From contig NZ_CABPRZ010000007.1 of assembly GCF_902459695.1 (NCBI RefSeq), forward strand, positions 203,638-267,637: a DNA stretch of 64,000 nt, written 5' to 3'. This document shows positions 46,850-55,419 of the stretch, in pieces (within the stretch, counting starts at the first letter, position 1; each line of letters opens with the position of its first letter). The notes below the pieces were generated by a model that ran no database searches, had not been told where the DNA came from, and saw only the letters and a list, made by a program, of their open reading frames with translations. The translations under genes and the position numbers were made by a program. This stretch comes from Pandoraea terrae (GTDB taxonomy: Bacteria > Pseudomonadota > Gammaproteobacteria > Burkholderiales > Burkholderiaceae).

Positions 46850-48006
46850 CAACGTAAGCCGAGGCCACGCGCGACCATTCCGCGCAGGATCTCTCGCGTC
46901 CCGCCACGAAGGGAGAAAGAGGGAGCAACCTGTACCAGGTAATCCAGCGTTCTTAACAGTTCGCCCGGAATCCCCTGCCCCACCCGTGAGTACAGGTCAT
47001 CCGCAATCGCTGCCGGAATCAGCTGCTCAAGCGTGGTACCGAGATCCTTGACCAATGCGGCTTCGACGGCGGGGCTTTCGCCCCGCGCCAGTTTGCCCGT
47101 GAGTGCGACGGCCATGGCACGTAGCGGAACAAGTCGGGCCAGCACCTTGCCCGCGAGTCGCGTCGCATGCGGCGTCCTTCCCTCCTTGGTACGGGAAAAA
47201 GCCAGCCAGTCCTCGAACAGCACCATGCTTGAGAGAATCCGCTCGGGACCGCTTCGCTCGAGCGCGAGTTCCGACGTCACCTGCTCCCAGCCCCGGCCTT
47301 CCTCGCCAATGAGTGCGTCGTCCTTCAACTGCACGTTGTCGAAAAACACCTCGCAAAAATGCGAGTGACCGTACAGGTCGGTAATCGGACGCACCTCTAC
47401 CCCCGGTAGCGACAGGTCAACGATTACCTGTGAAAGCCCCTTCTGGCGATCGCCCGGCTCGCCTGATGTACGCACCAGCGCGATCATGTAGTGAGCGTTA
47501 TCGGCGTTGGTCGTCCAGATCTTCTGCCCGGTCAAAAGCCATCCGCTGTCGTTGCGTACCGCCCGGGTACGAACGGATGCCAGGTCAGACCCGGAATTCG
47601 GCTCGCTCATGCCAATACAGAAAAACGCTTCGCCGCGGCAGATCCGGGGGATGTAGAACTGCTTCTGTGCTTCTGTACCGTACTTGAGCAGCAAGGGCGC
47701 GCTCTGCCGATCCGCGATCCAGTGAGAGCCAACGGGCGCGCCCACGCAGAGAAGTTCTTCGGCGACGACGTACCTTGCGAACTGGCTGCGACCTGCACCG
47801 CCATAGGCAGTGGGCAGTGTCAGTCCCAACCAGCCGCGCCGGCCCAGTTCGCGCGAAAAAGTCGGACAATAGCCGTTCCACGACTGCGCCCGCACGTGTG
47901 CCGGTATCGCCGCGACCGCCGCACTGAGAAACTCCCGCACCGACGCACGCAGCTGCTCGTCTTCAGCTGGAATGCGAGTCGGCGCAAGGGAATTCAGCGC
48001 GTTCAT
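46849..48006 (-). CDS. Acyl-CoA dehydrogenase, large subunit of a predicted heteromer
   Basis: A 385-residue acyl-CoA dehydrogenase. The FAD/substrate loop FFCIGMSEPNSGSDLASVRT and WTTNADNAHYMIALV are present. The end reads LRGGTREILRGMVARGLG, with Gly where medium-chain enzymes place the catalytic Glu of YEGTSE. That GGT-E form is common in heteromeric FadE-type pairs. It overlaps the OYE gene by 4 bp and the small subunit gene by one base, which fits equimolar synthesis of two subunits. Oxidation of a branched or ring-bearing acyl-CoA is likely. Confidence 0.88.
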   Translation of the reverse strand: MNALNSLAPTRIPAEDEQLRASVREFLSAAVAAIPAHVRAQSWNGYCPTFSRELGRRGWLGLTLPTAYGGAGRSQFARYVVAEELLCVGAPVGSHWIADRQSAPLLLKYGTEAQKQFYIPRICRGEAFFCIGMSEPNSGSDLASVRTRAVRNDSGWLLTGQKIWTTNADNAHYMIALVRTSGEPGDRQKGLSQVIVDLSLPGVEVRPITDLYGHSHFCEVFFDNVQLKDDALIGEEGRGWEQVTSELALERSGPERILSSMVLFEDWLAFSRTKEGRTPHATRLAGKVLARLVPLRAMAVALTGKLARGESPAVEAALVKDLGTTLEQLIPAAIADDLYSRVGQGIPGELLRTLDYLVQVAPSFSLRGGTREILRGMVARGLGLR

Positions 48007-49211
48007 TTGTCGGAACCCGCCACTTCGGACGTATCCTCCGGACTACCGATGACCGGGGCGAACGGATCGGGAAACGTCGATGGTACGAGTCCGGGTACGG
48101 TGACGGCGCGCCGCTCCAGCCAGAATGCGCCGCGGCGCTGCATCACGTTGAAGCCCCGTTCGTCACCGAGCTTGCGTGCCGCATCCATGGGCCAGTTCGG
48201 GTTGTAGATCAGCTCTCTGGCGAGCGCGAGCAGATCCGACTTTCCCTCTTCCAGGATTTTTTCGGCCTGATGCGCGTGCACGATCAATCCGACTGCCGAT
48301 GTCGGGACCCCCGTCTCGCGTTTCACTGACGCGGCAAGCTCCGCCTGGTAGCCATACGATGCAGCGAGCCCTTTGGTGAGCGGCGAACCGTCTATCCCAC
48401 CGGACGAACAGTCGATTAGATCGACGCCCCGGGCATGCAGCAGACGCACCAGCGCATACGTATCCTCGATCGTCCAGCCGCCTGCGTCGCCATCGATGCA
48501 GGAAAGGCGGACGAAAATGGGTTTGCCGTGCGGCCATACTGTGCGGATACTTTCCACGACTTCGAGCAGCAAGCGCACGCGATTTTCGAAACTTCCGCCG
48601 TACGCATCCGTGCGCCGGTTCGACATCGGCGACAGGAACTCATGCAGCAGGTAACCATGCGCCGCATGCAGTTCGATCACCTTGTAACCGATGTGATCGG
48701 CACGCCGGGCGGCCGATGTGAACGCCTCGATCACTTGCTGGATGTCCGTAACGGTCATCTCGCGTGGAACGGGAAAACCAGCGGCCTGCTCGATCGGGCT
48801 GGGCGCAATGACGTCCCAGCTGTCCCAGTCTTCGATATCGGCGCTGCGCTCAAGCGCGCCCCGGCCCTGCGCGGGCGGCTTCTGCCTGGCCTTGCGGCCC
48901 GCATGCATCAACTGGATGCCGGGCACCGCGCCACATGACTCGACAAGAGCCACGATCCGCCGATAGGACTCGATTGAGTCGTCGTTCCACAAGCCGATGT
49001 CGCCGAGCGTGCCGCACCCGCGTCGTTCGACGGTCGTACCCTCCTGGAAGACGAGGCCTGCTCCCCCGTCTGCCAGGCGACCGAGATTCATCAAGTGCCA
49101 ATCTGTCGGCTTCCAGTTCTTTCCGGCGTATTGCCACATTGGCGCCGCGACGACGCGATTTTTCAAGACAACGTCACGCAAGGCGAACGTCGAAAACAGT
49201 TTGGTACTCAT
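48003..49211 (-). CDS. NADH:flavin oxidoreductase, Old Yellow Enzyme (YqjM-like) family
   Basis: A 402-residue FMN-dependent ene-reductase-type protein. It has the TIM-barrel N-terminus NRVVAAPMWQYAGKNWKPTD, the active-site IELHAAHGYLLHEFLSPMSN with RRTDAYGGSFENR, and C-terminal FMN phosphate-binding region (KSDLLALARELIYNPNWPMD). Unlike most YqjM enzymes, the Cys that usually tunes the FMN (AAPMCQY) is Trp (AAPMWQY). It may reduce an activated C=C or act on an enone or dienoate intermediate. A GGGAAAG site precedes ATG 49211, which overlaps the upstream dehydrogenase gene. Confidence 0.9.
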   Translation of the reverse strand: MSTKLFSTFALRDVVLKNRVVAAPMWQYAGKNWKPTDWHLMNLGRLADGGAGLVFQEGTTVERRGCGTLGDIGLWNDDSIESYRRIVALVESCGAVPGIQLMHAGRKARQKPPAQGRGALERSADIEDWDSWDVIAPSPIEQAAGFPVPREMTVTDIQQVIEAFTSAARRADHIGYKVIELHAAHGYLLHEFLSPMSNRRTDAYGGSFENRVRLLLEVVESIRTVWPHGKPIFVRLSCIDGDAGGWTIEDTYALVRLLHARGVDLIDCSSGGIDGSPLTKGLAASYGYQAELAASVKRETGVPTSAVGLIVHAHQAEKILEEGKSDLLALARELIYNPNWPMDAARKLGDERGFNVMQRRGAFWLERRAVTVPGLVPSTFPDPFAPVIGSPEDTSEVAGSDK

Positions 49212-50395
49212 GATGCTTTCCCTTCACGTTGGGGGGTTGCGAGTGTGCGTCGCCCGATGATGATTCGCTGAACCTCCGAGGCGCCTTCGTAGATGCGCAT
49301 GGGGCGGATGTCCCGGTACATGCGCTCGATGACGTTACCGATCTTGAGGCCCGTAGCGCCGAAGAGCTGTACTGCACTGTCCAGAATGCGCTGCCCTGCT
49401 TCCGTACCCGTCAACTTGGCCATCGCTGCCTCCCGGGTTACATTTACGCGCCGCACGTCCCTGAGCCACCCGGCCCGGTAGACAGTCAGTGCCGCCGCCT
49501 CCAGATCTGTGACCATGTCAGCCACCCGCGCCCGCACCATGTCATTCTCCGACATCGGCTTGCCGAAGAGCATTCGATTCTGCATACGGTGAACCGTCTC
49601 GTCGATCGCCCGCCGGCCGAGCCCCACTGCAGCTGCGCCGACCGAGGATCGAAAGATGTCGAAGGTGGCCATCGCCGCCTTGAAGCCTTCACCCGGCTGG
49701 CCGAGCATCTGGTCTGCCGCAACCTCCACATCCTCAAGAAAGACTTCCGACAACGGGTGTGGGGCGATGATGTCCAGGTTGGGGCCAGTCCTGAATCCCG
49801 GAGTATCAGCGTCGACGATGAATGCGGAGATACCTTTCGCACCCTCTGCCTCACCCGTGCGGGCGAGAATAATGTAGTGGTTTGCGATGCCCCCGTTCGA
49901 AATCCAGCATTTTTCTCCGTTGAGCACATATCGGTCGCCACGCCGTTCTGCGCGCGTGCGTGTGGCCGCCACATCGGAGCCACCTTCGGGCTCCGTAATC
50001 GCAATCGCCGGCTTTGACAGCCCCTGTCGGCAAGGGCCAAGATACCGGTCACGTTGGGCCGGGGTACCGAACAGCGCGATTGCCGCTGTACCGAGCCCCT
50101 GCATCGAAAACGCGAAGTCGGCCAGCGCATTGCGGTAACTCAGGGCTTCCCGCACGAGACAGATCGATCGCACGTCCAGGTACGCCGTAGGATCCGCAGG
50201 ATTTGCCACGGCGAGTTCCAGAAAGCCCATCGCCGCCAGTTGCTTCACGTAGTGGTCACACTGCTCGGCAAGCGGCAACTTTTCGACGACGCCCTCTTCC
50301 CGCTCATTGACCACCATCCACTCCTGGAGTCTTTCCTTCAGCGCGCCGTGACGCTCATCGAAGAAGGGAAGGTCCCATCCGTTCCAGCTATTCAA
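49208..50395 (-). CDS. Acyl-CoA dehydrogenase, canonical type, TTG start
   Basis: A 395-residue acyl-CoA dehydrogenase. It has KPAIAITEPEGGSDVAATRT (FAD loop), NGEKCWISNGGIANHYIILA, RMLFGKPMSENDMVRARVAD and the C-terminal RIYEGASEVQRIIIGRR, where the catalytic Glu of YEG-SE is present. It can be expected to act alone as a homotetramer. The start is a TTG at 50395, six bases after a perfect AAGGAG, and no ATG lies before residue 27, so TTG is preferred. It is the second gene of the operon, 78 bp after the CoA ligase. Confidence 0.9.
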   Translation of the reverse strand: MNSWNGWDLPFFDERHGALKERLQEWMVVNEREEGVVEKLPLAEQCDHYVKQLAAMGFLELAVANPADPTAYLDVRSICLVREALSYRNALADFAFSMQGLGTAAIALFGTPAQRDRYLGPCRQGLSKPAIAITEPEGGSDVAATRTRAERRGDRYVLNGEKCWISNGGIANHYIILARTGEAEGAKGISAFIVDADTPGFRTGPNLDIIAPHPLSEVFLEDVEVAADQMLGQPGEGFKAAMATFDIFRSSVGAAAVGLGRRAIDETVHRMQNRMLFGKPMSENDMVRARVADMVTDLEAAALTVYRAGWLRDVRRVNVTREAAMAKLTGTEAGQRILDSAVQLFGATGLKIGNVIERMYRDIRPMRIYEGASEVQRIIIGRRTLATPQREGKAS

Positions 50396-50473
50396 GTGAG
50401 TCTCCTTGAATCATAGTGCGCATTAATCTGACCTCGTGTCGTCGATCCCGAGACTAACGACATAAAGCAGCCG

Positions 50474-52072
50474 CTATCGCGTGCCACCGGCTCGCGGCTG
50501 ATCAGTGGTTCCCCGCCCGATCAGTTCCACAGCCTGTTCGCGAAGCTCGCGCTTTAGCACCTTCGTCCCGTTCGGTCCTGTAGCGACCGGAAACTCCGGA
50601 ACTTCGAAGAAGCGCACCGGCACTTTGAATGTGGCGAGCCGAACCTTAAGAAAAGCGATTAGTCCTGGCTCGTCGTGTCGGTACCCCTGATGTCCGGTCA
50701 CAAACGCGACGGGGCGGGGTCCCTGCTCGGTCGGTACTTCGACCACCTGACAGGCGGAAATTCCCGGGTAAGTTGAGACGACAGCCTCGATTTCGAGCGG
50801 ATTCACGAGGTACCCCCCGATTCGGATGACATCACCCATGCGCGAGAGCTGCGTGAATCCGCCGTCCGAGCCCATGTATCCTACGTCGCCCGTCCGCAGG
50901 AACCCGTCGTCGGTGATAGCGCGCCGGGTCGCCTCCTCATCTCCCACGTACCCGAGCATCAGGTTGGGCGTGTAAAACTCCAGCTCGCCATGCTCTCCGG
51001 CCTCCAGCAGCTGTCCGCTGCTCAGGTCGCGTACGCGCACCTTCGCCTCCCTGCAGATGGGAATCCCGCCCGTTCCGACTCTTCGCTGTAGCGTGCCATC
51101 GGCAGGTTGCGCGGCGAACAGCGCGAATGTCTCGCTCATGCCAAAGCAGCCACGCAGGCGTACGCCTTGCGCCTCCGCGCGCGCTGGCAATGTGTCGAGG
51201 CCGGGCGTGAAGTTCGCGTGTGCGAACGTTTCAAGGGTCTGTGGGCGCCAGCCGTCCCCGGCAGCGTCCAGCATCCGCTGCAGCATCTCATTCGTGCCGA
51301 ACATATGCGTGATGCGCTCGGCATCCAGTGTATTTACGGCGTCCCTTGCGTCGAACCGTTCGTCCGCCACAACTGCGCTGTGTCCTGCCAGTGCCCCCAT
51401 GGCAACGGTAAAACCGAACGCGCCGCAGAATGGTGCGCCCGCGTAGACTCTTGCCCGTCCTCCCTGAATGCCGAAAGCGCTTGCGACGTCGGCCGCGTGT
51501 GCAGCGGCAGCCTTCTGCGAGTGCTGGATAAGCTTGGGCCGGCTCGTGGTGCCGGACGAGGAGAAAATGATGCAGACATCGTTTCCTGACGCCTGCTCTT
51601 CCCCGTCAAACTCGCCCGACGCCAGTTCGGGCAGGCTAACCGACGCCAGTCCTGCAATGCACTCGGGCGGACCTTCCTGGGTAACCGCGAGTCGCAATCC
51701 CGCCAGCTTTATCGCGTCCACGCCGGAAAGCAGCGCAAGATTGTCCTTGCCACCATGACTGGCAGCCAAGACAATCGCCTTGCATCGGGCGCGCGCTATG
51801 AAATCACCGATCTCCAGGGGCCCCAGGCGAGGGTTCAGGCAGAGCACCGGCAGGCCGCTTCGGGCACACGCCATTGCAACGACAAGCCAGTCCACCGTGT
51901 TGGGAAACCACAATGCGACACAGTCACCTCGTCTAAGTCCGTGCCGTTGCAATCCACCCGCGACGCGACGCACGCGGTCGCGGAACTCGCCATAGGTGAC
52001 GTTTTCGTCGCCGACACGCACGCATGGCGAATTCGGGGGGGCATTCGCCACCAGATCGTAAAGTGTAGTCAT
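50474..52072 (-). CDS. Acyl-CoA synthetase (class I adenylate-forming), first gene of operon
   Basis: A 532-residue CoA ligase. Motifs: ICIIFSSSGTTSRPKLIQHS-type P-loop (seen as IIFSSSGTTSRPKLIQHS), FGMSETFALFA, FLRTGDVGYMGSDGGFTQLS, the hinge IRIGGYLVNPLEIEAVV, and the catalytic Lys in GPNGTKVLKRELRE. ATG 52072 is the best start by family comparison, although the ribosome site is weak; the open frame extends upstream without homology. It should activate the pathway's starting acid. The decayed ligase at 32038-33143 is a relative. Confidence 0.9.
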   Translation of the reverse strand: MTTLYDLVANAPPNSPCVRVGDENVTYGEFRDRVRRVAGGLQRHGLRRGDCVALWFPNTVDWLVVAMACARSGLPVLCLNPRLGPLEIGDFIARARCKAIVLAASHGGKDNLALLSGVDAIKLAGLRLAVTQEGPPECIAGLASVSLPELASGEFDGEEQASGNDVCIIFSSSGTTSRPKLIQHSQKAAAAHAADVASAFGIQGGRARVYAGAPFCGAFGFTVAMGALAGHSAVVADERFDARDAVNTLDAERITHMFGTNEMLQRMLDAAGDGWRPQTLETFAHANFTPGLDTLPARAEAQGVRLRGCFGMSETFALFAAQPADGTLQRRVGTGGIPICREAKVRVRDLSSGQLLEAGEHGELEFYTPNLMLGYVGDEEATRRAITDDGFLRTGDVGYMGSDGGFTQLSRMGDVIRIGGYLVNPLEIEAVVSTYPGISACQVVEVPTEQGPRPVAFVTGHQGYRHDEPGLIAFLKVRLATFKVPVRFFEVPEFPVATGPNGTKVLKRELREQAVELIGRGTTDQPRAGGTR

Positions 52073-52653
52073 ATCGTGTTTTTTCTGCGTGAGTCTCCAG
52101 TCCCTACCAGCCATCTGACCACCGGTAGTCGCCGCCATCAACACGGAAGATCGGACCTTTACTTCGGCCTTTCCGGAGTTAGCCGTCGTGGCTACGCGCG
52201 GCCATCGTCCCTCGCGATTTCCCAATGTTAGGTTCGCGATTCTCTGATGGCGCCTGCAATGGAATAGCCGGGACAATGGGCCACCGAGGAACATTCCGTA
52301 GCTTTCAGATGCGTCTTGACCTGCCAATCCTTACGCCGGACGAGGTGCGCGCCCTTCGCGCGCCGACGGGCGTCGCGCTTGGTCTGAACGCAGCAGAACG
52401 CGTCGCGCAGTATCGTTCGGGAGGCGCTCGGACGCCTGCCCGTGAGATGCGGGCAGTGGTTCGGCGTTGTTTTCGTCAACCTGGACCAACAGGGGCTGTC
52501 GCCGCGCGAGCATTTGGACCCGATACTTTCCCGGCTCAAACAGGGTCCTGACCTCGGCACGCGGCTTTCCTCCCATTGGAAACGAGGTCTATATCTTTCC
52601 CAGCTGTACGTCGCGGATAAACTCTTTCAGAAAACAACGGAGAACGGCTCACC
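52073..52653. other. Divergent intergenic region (581 bp)
   Basis: Lies between the divergent CoA ligase (minus) and crotonase (plus) genes and must hold both promoters. Open frames at 52225-52551 (+) and 52331-52576 (-) resemble no family. I found no strong dyad or consensus promoter. Confidence 0.45.
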
Positions 52654-53457
52654 ATGAACTATTCCGACTTCCAACACCTCAAGTTCGAGCCCAAACCGAA
52701 CGGCGTGCTGCTCATCACGATTAACCGGCCCGAGCATCACAACGCCGCCAACGCGAGGTTGCATGACGAACTCGCTGAGGTGTGGCTGACAATCAAGAAC
52801 GACCGCAACGTTCGGGTGCCTGTGATCACGGGCGCCGGACGCGCCTTTTCGGTGGGGGGCGACCTTGCCGAGGGCATAACATCGCTCGGCAAGATCGAAC
52901 CTGCGATTCACTCCGGAGAAGTCGCGCTTCAGATCGTCTACAACATGGTGCATCTGGACAAGCCGATCGTTTCCGCGATCAACGGCCCCGCTGCGGGCGC
53001 TGGACTCGCAGTGGCCCTGACGGCAGACATCTCCATCATTTCAGAAACCGCGAAACTCACGGATGCACACATGAATATCGGCGTTGCATCCGGCGATCAT
53101 GCTGCGCTTCTGTGGCCGCTCTACTGTGGGCTACCCAAGGCGAAGCTCTATCTGCTGACAGCCGACATCCTCAATGGAAAGGAAGCGGAACGTATCGGTC
53201 TTGTCTCCATGTGCAAGCCGGCTGAAGAGGTTCTGTCAACCGCGCTCCAGTTCGCCGATGCGCTGGGACAGAAACCGCAGCGCGCACTGCGATGGACAAA
53301 GCGATGCCTCAATCACTGGGTCCGGCAGGCAGCGCCCATCTTCGATCTGTCGGTCGCTTACGAAGGGTTGAACTTCATGGAGCCCGATGCCAAAGAGGGA
53401 CTCGACGCATTTCTTGAGAAGCGCAAGCCGCACTTCCCCTCCACTGAAAACATGTGA
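52654..53457 (+). CDS. Crotonase-family protein lacking both classical glutamates
   Basis: A 267-residue crotonase-fold protein with LLITINRPEHHNAANARLHD and oxyanion segment RAFSVGGDLAEG. At the two catalytic positions it reads NGPAAGAGLAVALTADISII (Ala for the first Glu) and LTDAHMNIGVASGDHAALLW (no Glu; Asp and His nearby). The chemistry is likely not simple hydration. A GGAGAA site precedes ATG 52654. It is followed after 6 bp by a CoA ligase gene, forming a two-gene unit divergent from the large operon. Confidence 0.87.
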   Translation: MNYSDFQHLKFEPKPNGVLLITINRPEHHNAANARLHDELAEVWLTIKNDRNVRVPVITGAGRAFSVGGDLAEGITSLGKIEPAIHSGEVALQIVYNMVHLDKPIVSAINGPAAGAGLAVALTADISIISETAKLTDAHMNIGVASGDHAALLWPLYCGLPKAKLYLLTADILNGKEAERIGLVSMCKPAEEVLSTALQFADALGQKPQRALRWTKRCLNHWVRQAAPIFDLSVAYEGLNFMEPDAKEGLDAFLEKRKPHFPSTENM

Positions 53458-53463
53458 TCCCAA

Positions 53464-55014
53464 ATGCACCTTGCTCATTTCGTCTACCGTTCTGCGCGCT
53501 GCCATCCTGACCGGCCGCTTTGGATCACGCCGGATATCACCATCAGCTATGAGGAGGGTCTTCGTCGCATCAATAGCATCGCCCACTATCTGCTCGCCAA
53601 GGGGCAGCAGCGCGATCGCGTCGCCATCATCTCCACCAACCGCTTTGAGGCGTTCGAAGTCTATCTCGGCGCGCAGGCTGCAGGAATGACGCCCACTCCG
53701 CTCAATCCGAAACTGCACGCCGATGAAATAAGCTTCATGGTGTCGGATTCAGGGGCGAAGTTTTTTGTCTTTTCACCCGAGTTCACCGAGATCGTCCAGA
53801 CCCTTCGATCCAGACATCCGGAAGTTGAACACTGGGTCTGCATGGACGATGCCACGGAATTCACTTGCTACGGTGACCTGCTGCAGGCAGACGGACTGAC
53901 GGCGCCCAACGTGCTAATTGAACCGGACGATGTGGCGTGGCTGTTCTATACATCCGGCACCACCGGAAAGCCCAAAGGCGTGATCGAGACGCATCGCAAT
54001 CTAATCTCGGCGGTCGAGCAATTGCGGCTTGGACTCCTTCGGGATGCCAACGAAACCGACCGAATGATTCATTTCGCCCCGATTGCACACGCAAGCGCAA
54101 CCCTTGGCCTTGTGTATCTGTCGGTTGCTGGCGCCCAAGTGTTCCCCGGTCTGTCGCGCTTTGATCCGCCACTAGTGCTCGAATCGATCCAGCGCTTCAA
54201 GGCCACCGCGAGCTTCATGGCGCCGACAATGGTGCAGATGCTGCTGCAGGTTCCCGAAATCGAAAAATATGATCTGAGCAGCGTGAAGGACATCCTATGC
54301 TCAGGCGCGCCGATGTATGCGGAAGTCCTGCGTCGGGCAATCGAGGTATTCGGCCCGGTATTCTGCCAGGGTTACGGCCAGAGCGAAGCGCCCGCGCAGT
54401 GCGGCATGCATAAGTCTGAATACGACCTGTCGTCATCCGTAAAGCTCAAGCGCCTCGCGTCAATCGGCCGCGAATATCCGGCCGTGCTCATGCGCATTGT
54501 CGATGAGAGCGACAACGAGGCGGGGCCTAACGTCGCCGGCGAAATTACCGTGCGGGGCAACATCGTGACGCCTGGCTATTGGAACCGCAAGGAAGCGACC
54601 GACGAAGTGCTGCGAAACGGGTGGCTGCACACCGGCGACATCGGTTATCGCGATGAAGAGGGCTATATCTTCATCACCGACCGAGTTAAGGACATGATCA
54701 TCTCTGGCGGCTCCAACATCTATCCACGCGAAGTCGAGGAAGTTCTACTGGAGCACCCGGCGATTGCCGAAGCCTGCGTGATCGGTGTGCCAGATGAGGT
54801 CTGGGGAGAGGCGGTAAAGGCAGTGGTTGTACTTGACGCAAGGGCGACCGCGACAGAAGACGAGATCATCGAATTCTGCCGTGAAAGACTGGCGTCGTAC
54901 AAGAAGCCCAAGTCTGTCGAGTTCGTTGACGACCTTCCAAAAAGCGCTTATGGCAAAGTGCTCAAGAAAGACGTCAAGTCCCGCTACTGGCAGTCCGTCA
55001 GTCGCTCCATCTAA
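53464..55014 (+). CDS. AMP-dependent acyl-CoA synthetase
   Basis: A 516-residue class I adenylate-forming ligase. The P-loop is AWLFYTSGTTGKPKGVIETH (about residue 158). The A5 motif reads YGQSEAPAQCGMH rather than the usual YGxTE. Next come WLHTGDIGYRDEEGYIFITD, the hinge KDMIISGGSNIYPREVEEVL, and the catalytic Lys in KSAYGKVLKKDVKS. The start at ATG 53464 is 6 bp after the crotonase stop, so the two are co-transcribed. It may activate a second or alternative acid in the same pathway. Subcellular place: cytosol. Confidence 0.9.
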   Translation: MHLAHFVYRSARCHPDRPLWITPDITISYEEGLRRINSIAHYLLAKGQQRDRVAIISTNRFEAFEVYLGAQAAGMTPTPLNPKLHADEISFMVSDSGAKFFVFSPEFTEIVQTLRSRHPEVEHWVCMDDATEFTCYGDLLQADGLTAPNVLIEPDDVAWLFYTSGTTGKPKGVIETHRNLISAVEQLRLGLLRDANETDRMIHFAPIAHASATLGLVYLSVAGAQVFPGLSRFDPPLVLESIQRFKATASFMAPTMVQMLLQVPEIEKYDLSSVKDILCSGAPMYAEVLRRAIEVFGPVFCQGYGQSEAPAQCGMHKSEYDLSSSVKLKRLASIGREYPAVLMRIVDESDNEAGPNVAGEITVRGNIVTPGYWNRKEATDEVLRNGWLHTGDIGYRDEEGYIFITDRVKDMIISGGSNIYPREVEEVLLEHPAIAEACVIGVPDEVWGEAVKAVVVLDARATATEDEIIEFCRERLASYKKPKSVEFVDDLPKSAYGKVLKKDVKSRYWQSVSRSI

Positions 55015-55042
55015 TGTTCACACCGGCGTTATTTCCGTGACC

Positions 55043-55246
55043 ATGTTCAAACTGGCGCTGGACGCCGGGCTTCCGGTCAATCAGGATCGGCTGTAGATCT
55101 CACTGAAGGCGATGGCGAAGGTCGGGCCCGGCGTGGCTGGGGGACACAAGCGATAGGCGCTGAAAGACGAAGATGACGCGGGGCGCTTCGTTTTCGCAAG
55201 ATGGTGCCAGGAAGCAGGCATGGAGATTAGCGTCGACGGGATGTAA
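55043..55246 (+). pseudogene. N-terminal scrap of an N-carbamoyl-L-amino-acid hydrolase
   Basis: From ATG 55043 one frame reads VNQDRL, stop, ISLKAMAKVGPGVAGGHKR, stop, ALKDEDDAGRFVFARWCQEA and GMEISVDGM, stop. This is the start of the M20-type carbamoylase/hydantoinase family (compare MA.VG.GVAGG..R.AL...D..GR..FA.WC.EAG). Two in-frame stops and loss of everything beyond residue 67, including the zinc-ligand region, show decay. Confidence 0.75.
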
Positions 55247-55248
55247 AA

Positions 55249-55286
55249 ACCCCCAAGGGTTGGATTTATGTCCAACACTTGGGGGT
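55249..55286 (+). terminator. Strong hairpin after the carbamoylase scrap
   Basis: ACCCCCAAG/CTTGGGGGT with an inner TTGGA/TCCAA and a short ATTTATG-type loop forms a long stem. It may terminate the 52654-55014 unit. There is no T-tract directly after it, but a second hairpin and a T-rich stretch (55325-55335) follow. Confidence 0.55.
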
Positions 55287-55287
55287 C

Positions 55288-55306
55288 AGTTCACTTGTAG
55301 TGAACT
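55288..55306. terminator. Second hairpin, AGTTCACT-TGT-AGTGAACT
   Basis: A perfect 8-bp stem with a 3-base loop, one base after the previous hairpin. The pair plus the T-rich stretch downstream may work as a tandem terminator, or it may be an operator dyad. The convergent chemoreceptor gene ends 113 bp further on. Confidence 0.4.
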
Positions 55307-55419
55307 AGACTAAAGGAAGGCCCCTTTTTGTTTTGGGTACTGTGCGGCCGCACGCCGATATCCGCCGGGGCACCCTGAACTTCGAGATGCACTCGATGGG
55401 TCGGACAGAGGCGCCGTCC

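Noticed and set aside
52225..52576. Short open frames on both strands in the divergent intergenic region
   Set aside because: They overlap each other, lack ribosome sites and resemble nothing known.
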